This document shows positions 9,476 through 18,326 of a stretch of DNA of 46,146 nucleotides, piece by piece. This DNA comes from an uncultured Flavobacteriaceae bacterium. Lineage in GTDB: Bacteria > Bacteroidota > Bacteroidia > Flavobacteriales > Flavobacteriaceae. The notes beneath the pieces are model-generated. The model was not told the origin of the DNA. It made no database searches and saw only the letters and a program-made list of their open reading frames with translations. The stretch lies in NCBI GenBank assembly GCA_938010765.1, contig CALLVX010000087.1, forward strand, positions 1 to 46,146. Reading direction: 5' to 3'. Positions within the stretch are counted from its first letter, which is position 1, and the number at the start of each line of letters is the position of its first letter. A program made the translations under genes and the position numbers.

Positions 9476-11641
9476 ATGAGAAAAATAGCAGTCGTATTGT
9501 TGTTCTTGGTGGGTTCTATCTGTACCGTGTCGGCACAAGAAAAGAAGATTACCATAGACGAAATTTACAATGGTGCCTTTAGAACAGAAGGGCTAGATGC
9601 CCTTCAGTCACTTAAAAACGGAAAACAGTACACAATCCTTAGTCGCAATCGTGCTACCGGAAGCGTAACTATTGATACATACGATTATGCAACTCAGGAG
9701 AAAGTAGGTACAATAGTTTCTTCCTCAGATTTAGATGGGGTTAAGAGCTTTAGTACATATCATTTCAGTGAAGACGAATCAAAGGTGTTGTTAGCCACCG
9801 AGGTAGAATCTATTTTTAGGCGTTCTACTTGGGGAATCTATTATATGTATGATATTGCTACCAAAAAACTGACCAAAATTTCCGAATCCAAAATTCAAGA
9901 GCCGACCCTTTCCCCCAACGGTGATCAAGTGGCATTTGTCTCTGAAAACAACCTCTATATTTTTAGCCTCGCCTCTGGAACTACCGAACAATTAACGACC
10001 GATGGGGTGAAAAACAAAATAATTAACGGTGTTACCGATTGGGTTTACGAGGAAGAGTTTGCCTTCGTACGTGCCTTTGCTTGGAATGCCGATGGGACAA
10101 AAATTGCTTTCTTAAGGTTCGATGAGACCATGGTGCCCGAATTTTCTATGGATGTTTACGGTTCCGAACTGTATCAAAAACCCCACGTATTCAAATACCC
10201 GAAAGCAGGGGAAGAGAACGCCAAGGTTACACTGCACATGTATGATGTAAAAAGTAAGCAAGTTGCGAAAATAGATTTGGGAGATCCATATTATATTCCA
10301 AGAATTAAATGGATGAACAGTCCTGATTATCTTAGCGTACAGACCATCAATAGGCATCAAAATCATTTAAAACTACATTCGGTAAATACCAAGGATAATT
10401 CCGTATCGCTTTTGTTGGAAGAAAAAGATGCAGCCTATGTAGATGTTACCGATAACTTAACTTTTTTAGAAGACGATAGCTTTATCTGGACGAGTGAGAA
10501 AGATGGTAACAATCATATTTATCTACATAGGCAAGATGGTGCGCAAATGAACCAAATCACAAAAGGCCCGTGGGAGGTGACCGCGTACTATGGGTATGAC
10601 CAGAACGAGGACAAGGTGTACTACCAGTCTACCGAAAATGGATCGATCAATAGAGGTGTCTATAGTGTTGAGAGCAATGGAAAGAAACCAAAAGCCTTAG
10701 TGGCCAAGGCTGGTGTAAGTTCGGCCGATTTTAGTGCAGACTTCACTTATTTTATCAACTCCTATTCAAGCGCTACCGAACCCTATAGTTATTCTTTACA
10801 CGATGCTTTAACAGGCAAGAAGGTGAAAGAGATCAAGAATAATAAGGCTCTTTTAACAAAGTTAAAAGGGTATGATACCAGTGCAAAAGAGTTCTCGACC
10901 ATTCATATCAACGGGAACGATCTAAATATGTACATGATCAAGCCCAAAGACTTTGATCCCTCAAAAAAATATCCCTTATTTATGTATCAATATAGCGGTC
11001 CGGGATCACAAAGTGTTTCCAATCGTTGGGGAGGCGCGAATGATTACTGGTATCAAATGCTCGCTTCAGAAGGGTATATTGTGGTGTGTGTAGATGGTCG
11101 AGGAACCGGACTCAAAGGCCGGGATTTTAAAAAAATCACGCAAAAAGAACTCGGAAAATTTGAGGTTGAAGATCAGATTGCGGCGGCCAAAAAATTAAGT
11201 GAACTTCCCTATATCGATGCCGATAGAACGGGTATTTGGGGCTGGAGTTATGGTGGCTTTATGGCTACGAATTGTATCTTGAAAGGAAATGATACCTTCG
11301 AAATGGCCATTGCAGTCGCCCCGGTAACCAGTTGGCGCTTTTATGATACTATTTATACGGAACGTTATATGCAGACGCCACAAGAGAATGCAAGTGGGTA
11401 TGATGATAACTCTCCCTTTAATTATCCAGAGCTATTGAAAGGGAAGTACTTATTGATCCATGGTTCGGGCGATGATAATGTGCATGTTCAGAACAGTATG
11501 CGAATGATTGAAGCGCTGGTACAGGCCAATAAACAATTTGATTGGGCTATCTATCCCGATAAAAATCATAGTATTTATGGCGGTAATACCAGAATTCAAC
11601 TATACAACAAAATGACAAATTTTATTAAGGAAAACCTATAA
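9476..11641 (+). CDS. S9 family peptidase (dipeptidyl-peptidase IV type)
   Basis: A 721-residue secreted serine protease. It has a signal peptide (cleavage near 'VSAQ'), an eight-bladed-propeller-like N-terminal DPP IV domain with the 'DWVYEEEF' motif (the Glu pair that binds the substrate N-terminus), and a C-terminal alpha/beta-hydrolase domain. The catalytic triad is readable as Ser591 in 'GWSYGGF', Asp666/667 in 'GSGDDNVH' and His698 in 'KNHSIYGG'. It is expected to release Xaa-Pro dipeptides in the periplasm. The POT peptide transporter starts 12 bp downstream, so the pair would cleave and import short peptides. Confidence 0.92.
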   Translation: MRKIAVVLLFLVGSICTVSAQEKKITIDEIYNGAFRTEGLDALQSLKNGKQYTILSRNRATGSVTIDTYDYATQEKVGTIVSSSDLDGVKSFSTYHFSEDESKVLLATEVESIFRRSTWGIYYMYDIATKKLTKISESKIQEPTLSPNGDQVAFVSENNLYIFSLASGTTEQLTTDGVKNKIINGVTDWVYEEEFAFVRAFAWNADGTKIAFLRFDETMVPEFSMDVYGSELYQKPHVFKYPKAGEENAKVTLHMYDVKSKQVAKIDLGDPYYIPRIKWMNSPDYLSVQTINRHQNHLKLHSVNTKDNSVSLLLEEKDAAYVDVTDNLTFLEDDSFIWTSEKDGNNHIYLHRQDGAQMNQITKGPWEVTAYYGYDQNEDKVYYQSTENGSINRGVYSVESNGKKPKALVAKAGVSSADFSADFTYFINSYSSATEPYSYSLHDALTGKKVKEIKNNKALLTKLKGYDTSAKEFSTIHINGNDLNMYMIKPKDFDPSKKYPLFMYQYSGPGSQSVSNRWGGANDYWYQMLASEGYIVVCVDGRGTGLKGRDFKKITQKELGKFEVEDQIAAAKKLSELPYIDADRTGIWGWSYGGFMATNCILKGNDTFEMAIAVAPVTSWRFYDTIYTERYMQTPQENASGYDDNSPFNYPELLKGKYLLIHGSGDDNVHVQNSMRMIEALVQANKQFDWAIYPDKNHSIYGGNTRIQLYNKMTNFIKENL

Positions 11642-11653
11642 CCAAAAAAGACT

Positions 11654-13189
11654 ATGACAGAAGTAACCGACCCGATGGAACAGAAACAAATTTTAGGACA
11701 TCCAGTAGGGCTGTTCTATCTCTTTTTTGCAGAACTATGGGAGCGCTTTAGTTTTTATGGTATGCGGGCGTTGTTGACGCTTTACATGATCGAGGTAATA
11801 TTTGAGGCTTTGGTTGAACGAGATTTTGCAACGGCGGCCGTTTATGCTTCCTATGGGTCATTGGTCTATGCTTCTACGGTTATTGGAGGAAAGATTTCGG
11901 ATCAAATCTTGGGCATGCGCAATTCTATTTTCTTAGGCGGAATCTTAATGTCTATCGGGCATTTTGTGTTGGCGGTAGAAAATGATATCGCCTTCTTCTT
12001 GGCACTCTCCTTGATCATTGTCGGAAACGGGTTTTTTAAACCGAACATCTCCACTTTTGTGGGTACCTTATACGAAAAAGGAGATCCCAAAAAAGATTCT
12101 GGCTTTACCATATTTTATATGGGTATCAATATCGGTGGTTGGGTGGCACCCTTATTATGCGGCTGGTTGGCAGCCAAGTACGGCTGGCACTATGGTTTTG
12201 GTTTGGCAGGTATCGGTATGTTAACCGGACTGATTTTCTTTTGGAGCGGAATTAAAAAGAATGTTTTTGGTGATAGGGGATTACCACCAAATGATGAGGT
12301 ATTGGGAAAAAAAGTGATGGGGATAAAACAAGGAATATTGGTTCCCGTATTAGCCGTGCTTTCCGCACCGGTTATTGCCTACCTGTTAGCATCGTATAAG
12401 TCTCTTGGTGCCGAAGGTACTTTTTTCGGAGATCAAAATATTGTGAACGTTATCTTCAAACTGATTGGGCTGGCAGTAGTTGCCTATTTGGCCTATATCA
12501 TGTTCAAGGCAACCCTTGATGAGCGTAAGAAACTCGTTGTAGCCGTTTTAATTACCTTTTTTATGACCATTTTCTGGGGTTTTCACGAACTTTCGGGCAG
12601 TGTAATTACCCTTTTTGCGGCACGTAATATTGATTTAGAGGGTATTATGTCCGCAGCCCAGACAAACTCATTGAATTCGATGTTCATTATCATTCTGGCA
12701 ATTCCTATTTCGTTGATGTGGACATGGCTGAGTAAACGAAAATGGAACCCACGAACACCTTACAAATTTGGACTAGGATTGGTTTTCGCGGGAATCAGTT
12801 TTTATGTGCTGGCGATAAGTGGTGCAAGTGCCAACGAAAATGGCTTGGTCCCCTTCGCTTACCTTTTGCTTATGTATTTTTTATTATCTGTCGGAGAGTT
12901 GTTTATGTCGCCAGTGGGTCTGTCGAAAATTACTGACCTTTCTCCCTTGCGTATTATCGCTTTTATGATGGGGGTTTGGTTCTTATCATCGGCTTTTGCA
13001 TTTCAGATCGTTGGTTTTATTGGCAAGCAGCTGGCGATTGAAAGTACCGATAAAAATGTGGGCGGTTTTGATACCTTGGAAGTGTATACAGGTGGTTTTG
13101 ATTTGATTGCCAAATACGCGCTAGGAGCAGGTATAATTGTACTTGTTGCTTCCCCATTGATTAAAAGACTCATGGGGAAAGTGCATTAG
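11654..13189 (+). CDS. POT/PTR-family proton-dependent oligopeptide transporter
   Basis: A 511-residue major-facilitator protein with about 12-14 membrane segments. The POT signature 'ELWERFSFYGMRALLTLYM' (ExxERFxYYG proton-coupling motif) is near the N-terminus. The second family motif appears as 'GFTIFYMGINIGGWVAPLL', and 'LSVGELFMSPVGLS' is also typical. It should import di- and tripeptides. It lies 12 bp after the DPP IV-like gene, so one transcript is likely. Its last bases overlap the end of comEC on the other strand by 4 bp. Confidence 0.92.
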   Translation: MTEVTDPMEQKQILGHPVGLFYLFFAELWERFSFYGMRALLTLYMIEVIFEALVERDFATAAVYASYGSLVYASTVIGGKISDQILGMRNSIFLGGILMSIGHFVLAVENDIAFFLALSLIIVGNGFFKPNISTFVGTLYEKGDPKKDSGFTIFYMGINIGGWVAPLLCGWLAAKYGWHYGFGLAGIGMLTGLIFFWSGIKKNVFGDRGLPPNDEVLGKKVMGIKQGILVPVLAVLSAPVIAYLLASYKSLGAEGTFFGDQNIVNVIFKLIGLAVVAYLAYIMFKATLDERKKLVVAVLITFFMTIFWGFHELSGSVITLFAARNIDLEGIMSAAQTNSLNSMFIIILAIPISLMWTWLSKRKWNPRTPYKFGLGLVFAGISFYVLAISGASANENGLVPFAYLLLMYFLLSVGELFMSPVGLSKITDLSPLRIIAFMMGVWFLSSAFAFQIVGFIGKQLAIESTDKNVGGFDTLEVYTGGFDLIAKYALGAGIIVLVASPLIKRLMGKVH

Positions 13190-15210
13190 TCACTGTCCTG
13201 GTCTAAAAAATAGGCTCCCTTTTCACCGGTATAGTGAAAAGGGAGTTTTTGTTTTTTACAGGTCGCTCGCCACCTAGCAATGGCATTGCTATAGTTGCTC
13301 CCATCGGCGATAATCATTTTGGGTTTCAAACTATCGACGGCCCTTGCCAAATGTATTTTTGGAGATTGGGTAAGGATGAGGTAATCTACCTGTTCCAGGG
13401 CCATCGGATATACCCCTGTACTGTCTACCAAAACAACTCGTTTACTACCCCAGGTGAAGCTATTCGGAATGGAACGATAGCTATTTTCGCTTGTACGTTC
13501 AGTGATTGCATAATCCTTGGCAATGGTGCCCACTTGAGTGCTATCGCTAGTTAATTGAAGCAGTGTGGTCCCTGATTGCTGTAATAGTAGCGTGTTTCCG
13601 GTTCTATGAGTAATAATGAAGGCTTCTTTTTGCTGTGTTTCGTAGTGCCGATAGAGTACCCATGATTGAAAGACAATGAGTAAAAAAAGCAGACTTGCGA
13701 CGCTCTTAAAACTCCCTTTTACAGCCGTGGTTATCAGTGCGATGATGATAAGATAGGAAAGGAATACCTGTGGTACATCAAAGGAAATGTTTTGAAAAAT
13801 GAAGGCTTCTTGATCAGCTATCCATGAAATGATACGGTTCATTGCACTGATCAAAAAACCATAACTATTGGCCACGAATGTTGGTAAGGAATCAAATAAG
13901 ACAAGCACGATTACCAGTATTCCCATCCCCAGGACAATTCCTAAAAAAGGCACGATCAACAGATTGGAAACAAAGAAAAGCCCTGGAAACTGATGAAAGT
14001 AAAAAAGACTGATAGGGAGTACACCTAACTGCGCGGCAATGCTCACCGAAAGTAATTGCCATATTTTTTTAAGAATGAAATTTTTTGGAATCAAAAGTTT
14101 TTGTAGCAAGGGATAGCACCAAACAATGGCAAACACCGCCGCGTAGCTCATTTGAAAACCTATATGAAACAACAAACGGGCATCGACCAATAGGATAAAA
14201 AACATACTTAAGGCCAAGATATTGAACGTATTACTGGGCCGATTCAAGTAGAGGGCATAGGCCACGAAACTGAACATGCTTACCGCCCTGACCACAGAGG
14301 CCGACATCCCCGCCAAAAAAGCGAACACCCATAGCAATAACACAGTAACGAGCAATTTTAAGGTTTTTCCTTTTGGAAGTCGCTCCAATGGACTCAATAG
14401 AAATTGAAGCAGCAATAATAAAATACCAATATGTAGTCCTGATACGGCCAAAATATGAACCGCCCCTGCGTTTTTATAGTCGTTGTAGGTTTGTTCCGAA
14501 AGATCATTGCGTTCTCCCAATAATAGCGCTTGAATAATGCTCAACTCCTTAGGGCCAAAGTGGGCCTCTTGTAGTTTCTTCTTGATTAAGTTTCGCAAAT
14601 AAGCGGCTTTACCGTTTAGTGTTGAGGTTCCCTTTTTTAGGAGAAAGGCACCCTTCGACACGCGCAGTTGATGGTCGATACCCATCTGGGCCATATATGT
14701 TTTGTAGTTGAATTGATGCGGGTTCAAAGGGGGGCGAATTTCGGTAAGCTTTGAAAATATAAGCAACTCGTTATCGACTTCGAAGGCGGGTTGCAAACTG
14801 TCATTAACAAGGTTCAGCAAAATTTTTCCGGAAGCGATTTGTTGGTCTAACGCTTGTACCTTAACAATGTAACGGCTCGAAAAACGACTGGGCTTTAAGA
14901 CATCGGTAACTTTAAGTCGCCATTCCTTTCGGTTTTGAAAATTGTGCTGTGAATAATGATCCGCAGTAGCTGTAGTATTTGACAATGAAATGGCCAAAAC
15001 CCCGATACTAAATGATGTTAAAGCCACTATCAGACCAAATGAAATTGAATCGGGCCGCCTTTTTTTTAGGAATGCAAATACTAAAAACCCTAGACAAGCG
15101 AAAGTGAGCCCTAAAGGAATATACATTGGTAGATTGTCCCAGTTGCCAATTAAAACCCCCAAGATCAAAAAGATCGTAAGTTGAATAGGAATGAATCGTA
15201 AGAGCCGCAT
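13186..15210 (-). CDS. comEC: ComEC/Rec2-family competence membrane protein
   Basis: A 674-residue polytopic protein. Two or three N-terminal membrane helices precede a DUF4131-like soluble region. The Competence domain then shows its usual motif, 'ALLLGERNDLSEQTYNDYKNAGAVHILAVSGLHIGILLLL', followed by further helices. ComEC forms the inner-membrane channel for DNA uptake. The C-terminus (about residues 540-674) shows no metallo-beta-lactamase HxHxDH motif, so the nuclease-like domain of Bacillus ComEC is absent or degenerate. The start at 15210 (MRLLRFIP) is chosen because the longer frame would overlap the NlpC/P60 gene. It is one base downstream of that gene's stop. Confidence 0.87.
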   Translation of the reverse strand: MRLLRFIPIQLTIFLILGVLIGNWDNLPMYIPLGLTFACLGFLVFAFLKKRRPDSISFGLIVALTSFSIGVLAISLSNTTATADHYSQHNFQNRKEWRLKVTDVLKPSRFSSRYIVKVQALDQQIASGKILLNLVNDSLQPAFEVDNELLIFSKLTEIRPPLNPHQFNYKTYMAQMGIDHQLRVSKGAFLLKKGTSTLNGKAAYLRNLIKKKLQEAHFGPKELSIIQALLLGERNDLSEQTYNDYKNAGAVHILAVSGLHIGILLLLLQFLLSPLERLPKGKTLKLLVTVLLLWVFAFLAGMSASVVRAVSMFSFVAYALYLNRPSNTFNILALSMFFILLVDARLLFHIGFQMSYAAVFAIVWCYPLLQKLLIPKNFILKKIWQLLSVSIAAQLGVLPISLFYFHQFPGLFFVSNLLIVPFLGIVLGMGILVIVLVLFDSLPTFVANSYGFLISAMNRIISWIADQEAFIFQNISFDVPQVFLSYLIIIALITTAVKGSFKSVASLLFLLIVFQSWVLYRHYETQQKEAFIITHRTGNTLLLQQSGTTLLQLTSDSTQVGTIAKDYAITERTSENSYRSIPNSFTWGSKRVVLVDSTGVYPMALEQVDYLILTQSPKIHLARAVDSLKPKMIIADGSNYSNAIARWRATCKKQKLPFHYTGEKGAYFLDQDSD
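13215..13256 (+). terminator. rho-independent terminator of the peptidase-transporter unit
   Basis: A perfect 12-bp stem (CTCCCTTTTCAC at 13215-13226 pairing with GTGAAAAGGGAG at 13234-13245, loop CGGTATA) is followed by TTTTTGTTTTTT. It sits 26 bp past the transporter stop. The whole structure lies inside the coding 3' end of the convergent comEC gene, where it encodes 'LPFHYTGEKGAY'. Confidence 0.85.
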
Positions 15211-15211
15211 A

Positions 15212-15766
15212 TTATAATACTCTGGTAGCCTTAACAAAAGCTTTGTGCCAATACCCTTCGCGTAGCGATGAGACAATTACGCCACGTGAGGAAGAGGAAT
15301 GAATAAATTTAATCTCATCCTTTTCGACCGCCACCACCATACCGACATGGTTGATGCGTTTTGCCCTGCGACTTGTTTTGAAAAATAGCAGGTCTCCTTT
15401 GACCACATTCTTGATTTTCACCCGCCTGCCTTCTTCTGCCATATGATAGGAGGTTCGTGGTAGTTGAATATCGTTTTTCCCGAAAGCAACATATAGTAAG
15501 CCAGAGCAGTCCATTCCTTTTCTGGTAGTGCCCCCGAATTTATAACGAGTGCCAGAGAATTCGAGCGCCGAATTAATAATATGATCTGCTTGGGTTGTTT
15601 TTCCGGTGCGCTTTGGGGGGGTATCCTGATTGTTTTCTGAAACAACTTCTCTTTCTTGGGAGGCACTTACCGAAACTTTTCGTGTTTTGCTATAGGTTGT
15701 CTGTTTTTTGACCGTACCGCATCCAATCAAAGAGAATAGTAAGAATAACAGAAGTAGTTTGCGCAT
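15212..15766 (-). CDS. C40-family NlpC/P60 cell-wall peptidase lipoprotein
   Basis: A 184-residue lipoprotein ('LLFSLIGC' lipobox) with a C-terminal NlpC/P60 domain. Catalytic Cys lies in 'GMDCSGLLYVAF', His in 'INHVGMVV', and a third polar residue in 'FIHSSSSRGV'. It is predicted to hydrolyse D-Glu-diaminopimelate bonds in peptidoglycan stem peptides, from the periplasmic face of a membrane. It ends one base before comEC, so the two are probably co-expressed, although no functional link is obvious. Confidence 0.88.
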   Translation of the reverse strand: MRKLLLLFLLFSLIGCGTVKKQTTYSKTRKVSVSASQEREVVSENNQDTPPKRTGKTTQADHIINSALEFSGTRYKFGGTTRKGMDCSGLLYVAFGKNDIQLPRTSYHMAEEGRRVKIKNVVKGDLLFFKTSRRAKRINHVGMVVAVEKDEIKFIHSSSSRGVIVSSLREGYWHKAFVKATRVL

Positions 15767-15836
15767 GCCAGAGGTGTAATCAAGATAGGGTGAAGTACTT
15801 TGGCTACCAAAATTAGAAAAAATATTTTGAAACCTA

Positions 15837-16982
15837 CTATTCGGAGGTTTTGGCCTCGTCTAGGGCAAGTCGTAAATCCTTCACAATCGAGCTGGCTATT
15901 TTTTCACTTGCACCTGGTCCTCCTAACTTTTTGGCCAGTTCCTCGTATACTTGTAACTGATGCAAACGTTCGGGACCTTCCAGAATTTTAGCGAGTTCCA
16001 ATCTGAGGTTTTGGGTGTTCAGCTTAGTTTGAATAAGCTCTGGAACAACTTCCTTGTCCATAATCAAATTGACCAAAGAAATGTATTTTAAAGTGATTAT
16101 CCGCTTTGCGATTTGATAGGATACCCAGTTGGCCCGATAACAGACCACCTGCGGTACTTTAAAGAGTGCCGTTTCCAATGTGGCAGTACCACTGGTTACC
16201 AAAGCGGCATGTGATAGGTGCAAGAGTTCATAGGTTTTGTTCAGGACAAAACCCACATTCGGATTGTCTAGAAAAGGAGTGTAAAAATCCCGATCAAGAC
16301 TAGGGGCTCCCGCAATTACGAACTCGTAATCCGGAAAGGCATTGACTACCGAGAGCATTAGGTGGAGCATTTTTTTGACTTCCTGTTTTCGGCTGCCCGG
16401 TAGCATGGCTACCAGCGGTTTTTCGCGGTCAAGATGGTTTTCTTTACGAAATTTTACGCTCTCTACTGGCTGTTTCGCCTCCAAGGCATCTACCAAGGGG
16501 TGGCCTACAAAATGCACCGGAAAATGATGCTTTTTCTCATAAAAGTCTTTTTCAAAAGGTAAGATCACGTACATGGTGTCGATATCCCTTTTTATTTTTT
16601 CAATGCGCTTTTCCCGAGAGGCCCAAATTTGAGGGGAGATATAATAATTGGTGCGATAGCCCAACGCTTTGGCCCATTTGGCAATGCGAAGGTTAAAACC
16701 AGAATAGTCAATAAAAATGAGTACGTCTGGATCAAAAGCTTGGATATCCCCTTTGCAAAATTTGATGTTCCTAAAAATAGCGCCAAGGTTCAAAAGCACT
16801 TCTAGAAACCCCATAAAGGCCATTTCTTTGTAATGTTTGGCCAAACTGCCCCCCGCTGCTTGCATTAGGTCACCTCCCCAGCAGCGTATAGCAGCATCTT
16901 GATCCTTGGCTTTGAGCGCCTTGATCAGGTTAGATCCATGCAGATCTCCAGATGCTTCTCCTGCGATGATGTAATACTTCAT
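15837..16982 (-). CDS. lpxB: lipid-A-disaccharide synthase
   Basis: A 381-residue GT19 glycosyltransferase. 'YYIIAGEASGDLHGSNLI' at the N-terminus and 'MLPGSRKQEVKKML' and 'VTSGTATLETALFKVPQVVCYR' further in are LpxB hallmarks. It condenses UDP-2,3-diacylglucosamine with lipid X to give the lipid A disaccharide. The start at 16982 (MKYYIIAG) is preferred over an ATG four codons upstream because it matches the family N-terminus. The surE-lpxB association is common in Bacteroidota. A heptad-like repeat and a hairpin lie just upstream. Confidence 0.93.
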   Translation of the reverse strand: MKYYIIAGEASGDLHGSNLIKALKAKDQDAAIRCWGGDLMQAAGGSLAKHYKEMAFMGFLEVLLNLGAIFRNIKFCKGDIQAFDPDVLIFIDYSGFNLRIAKWAKALGYRTNYYISPQIWASREKRIEKIKRDIDTMYVILPFEKDFYEKKHHFPVHFVGHPLVDALEAKQPVESVKFRKENHLDREKPLVAMLPGSRKQEVKKMLHLMLSVVNAFPDYEFVIAGAPSLDRDFYTPFLDNPNVGFVLNKTYELLHLSHAALVTSGTATLETALFKVPQVVCYRANWVSYQIAKRIITLKYISLVNLIMDKEVVPELIQTKLNTQNLRLELAKILEGPERLHQLQVYEELAKKLGGPGASEKIASSIVKDLRLALDEAKTSE

Positions 16983-16984
16983 GA

Positions 16985-17013
16985 GAATGTTCAAGTATCA
17001 AGTTCAAATGTCA
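16985..17013. repeat. degenerate heptad direct repeat upstream of lpxB
   Basis: Directly before the lpxB start the minus strand reads as four approximate 7-base units built on TTGA (TTGACAT, TTGAACT, TGATACT, TGAACAT). It is immediately followed upstream by a hairpin. Low-complexity sequence of this kind could be a slipped-strand tract or a mobile repeat remnant. No function can be read from it. Confidence 0.5.
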
Positions 17014-17034
17014 AGCGCAATTTTAGATTGCGCT
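17014..17034. repeat. perfect 8-bp hairpin between the small membrane protein gene and lpxB
   Basis: AGCGCAAT and ATTGCGCT flank a 5-base loop (TTTAG). In the direction of transcription (minus) it is not followed by a T-run, so it does not look like a canonical terminator. It may be a processing or attenuation structure between surE/small membrane protein and lpxB. Confidence 0.5.
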
Positions 17035-17090
17035 AGTAGCGTCTTTTCTATATAGTAAATGTACTAAGCGCGTTGAATACGTACCTATGC

Positions 17091-17372
17091 TTAAAATATC
17101 TTATAATATAGAATCAGTAAAGCGGTTAACAAGGTAGCCATTAAAACACCTTTTGCACGTTGGTCTCTTTTAATTTTTAAGAATCCAAAAAAAGCGGCAA
17201 GGTTAAGAATGGCACCCAAGGCCAAAAGACTACCTACATGGCCTTGTTGTATGGCCGCCTCATAGGTTTCTTGAATACCAAACTCTGAAAACAATAAAAT
17301 GTATAGCAGTGTTCCCAAGGTGTTGGCAATGAGACCAACTATAAAACCGATGAGGATTTCCTTTTTATTCAT
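17091..17372 (-). CDS. small membrane protein of unknown function
   Basis: A 93-residue protein with three hydrophobic segments, about residues 6-28, 45-65 and 75-92. The opening is 'MNKKEILIGFIVGLIANTLGTLLYILLF'. Its ATG overlaps the stop of surE by 8 bp, strong support for a genuine translationally coupled gene. I recognise no named domain. Placed between surE and lpxB it is a candidate membrane helper, but this is context only. Confidence 0.7.
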   Translation of the reverse strand: MNKKEILIGFIVGLIANTLGTLLYILLFSEFGIQETYEAAIQQGHVGSLLALGAILNLAAFFGFLKIKRDQRAKGVLMATLLTALLILYYKIF

Positions 17373-18144
17373 TTAAACTCCAGGTGTTGATTTGTTGTAT
17401 GCTATGGTGGGCGGTAAGGTCGAATTGGGTAGGAACCAATGAAATGTAACCGTCGGCCAAAGCCCATTCATCTGTGTCTTCCCCTTTATCCAAAAGCTCA
17501 AATTCTCCCGTAAGCCAATAATAGTCTTTGCCCATAGGACTAGTCCGTTTATCGAACTTTTCTTTCCAATTTGCACGTGCCTGTCGACATACTTTGATTC
17601 CTTTGATCGCTTCCTCGGAAAGCTTGGGAATGTTTACATTGAGCACGACACCCTCCGGTATTCCGTTTTTGATGGCTTTTTTAACAATGGTTTGAATAAA
17701 TTTTTTGGCCGGTTCAAAATCGGCTTTCCAACCATAGTCACATAATGAAAAACCAATCGCCGGTACCCCTTCGATACCCGCTTCGATTGCGGCACTCATG
17801 GTACCGGAATAGATTACATTGATCGAAGCGTTTGAACCGTGGTTGATACCACTGACGCAGATGTCCGGTTTACGCTTTAAAAGCTCCTGAAGCCCTAATT
17901 TAACGCAATCTGCCGGGGTGCCGCTACAGCTGTATTCCTCTTGGGCACCATCGGTTTCGTTGAGATGCATCCGTTTTAAATACAAGGTATTGTCTATGGT
18001 TATTGCATGCCCCATTCCTGATTGTGGACTATCGGGAGCAACGACAACTACGTCGCCAATTTCGCTCATAAATCGCACCAGGGAACGCAGCCCGGGGGCC
18101 GTTATTCCATCGTCATTGGTAACCAAAATCAAAGGTTTTGCCAT
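17365..18144 (-). CDS. surE: 5'/3'-nucleotidase SurE
   Basis: A 259-residue metal-dependent nucleotidase. 'LVTNDDGITAPGLRSL' supplies the Asp-Asp metal site, and 'SGINHGSNASINVIYSGTMSAA' is the second SurE signature. It dephosphorylates nucleoside monophosphates and some polyphosphates. The start at 18144 (MAKPLILV) is chosen over 18165, because the longer form would overlap the perfect -7 box at 18163-18170. Confidence 0.93.
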   Translation of the reverse strand: MAKPLILVTNDDGITAPGLRSLVRFMSEIGDVVVVAPDSPQSGMGHAITIDNTLYLKRMHLNETDGAQEEYSCSGTPADCVKLGLQELLKRKPDICVSGINHGSNASINVIYSGTMSAAIEAGIEGVPAIGFSLCDYGWKADFEPAKKFIQTIVKKAIKNGIPEGVVLNVNIPKLSEEAIKGIKVCRQARANWKEKFDKRTSPMGKDYYWLTGEFELLDKGEDTDEWALADGYISLVPTQFDLTAHHSIQQINTWSLNE

Positions 18145-18162
18145 ACCGTATAATTTACTGCG

Positions 18163-18170
18163 CAAAAATA
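18163..18170 (-). promoter_or_regulatory. -7 box for surE
   Basis: On the minus strand the sequence is TATTTTTG, a perfect TAnnTTTG element 18 bp before the surE ATG at 18144. It overlaps the alternative upstream ATG at 18165, which therefore is unlikely to be transcribed. Confidence 0.5.
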
Positions 18171-18234
18171 CGTTTTTAAAAAGGATATGTCCATGATGCT
18201 GTTTAACAAAATATTTGATCTTCGCTTACAGGCG

Positions 18235-18259
18235 TGGCACGGTTTTTTCAGTATCTTAG
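18235..18259 (+). promoter_or_regulatory. promoter candidate upstream of the tail-specific protease
   Basis: Two overlapping possibilities are seen 68-92 bp before the ATG. TGGCACG with TTTCA four bases later resembles a sigma-54 -24/-12 element but lacks the G of the -12 GC. TATCTTAG at 18252-18259 is one base from a TAnnTTTG -7 box. Neither is decisive. Confidence 0.3.
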
Positions 18260-18326
18260 GGAATTAGAAGTATTTTATAAATACTGTGACCCCCATTCAT
18301 GGGTTACAGGCTTAAAAAATTGATCA

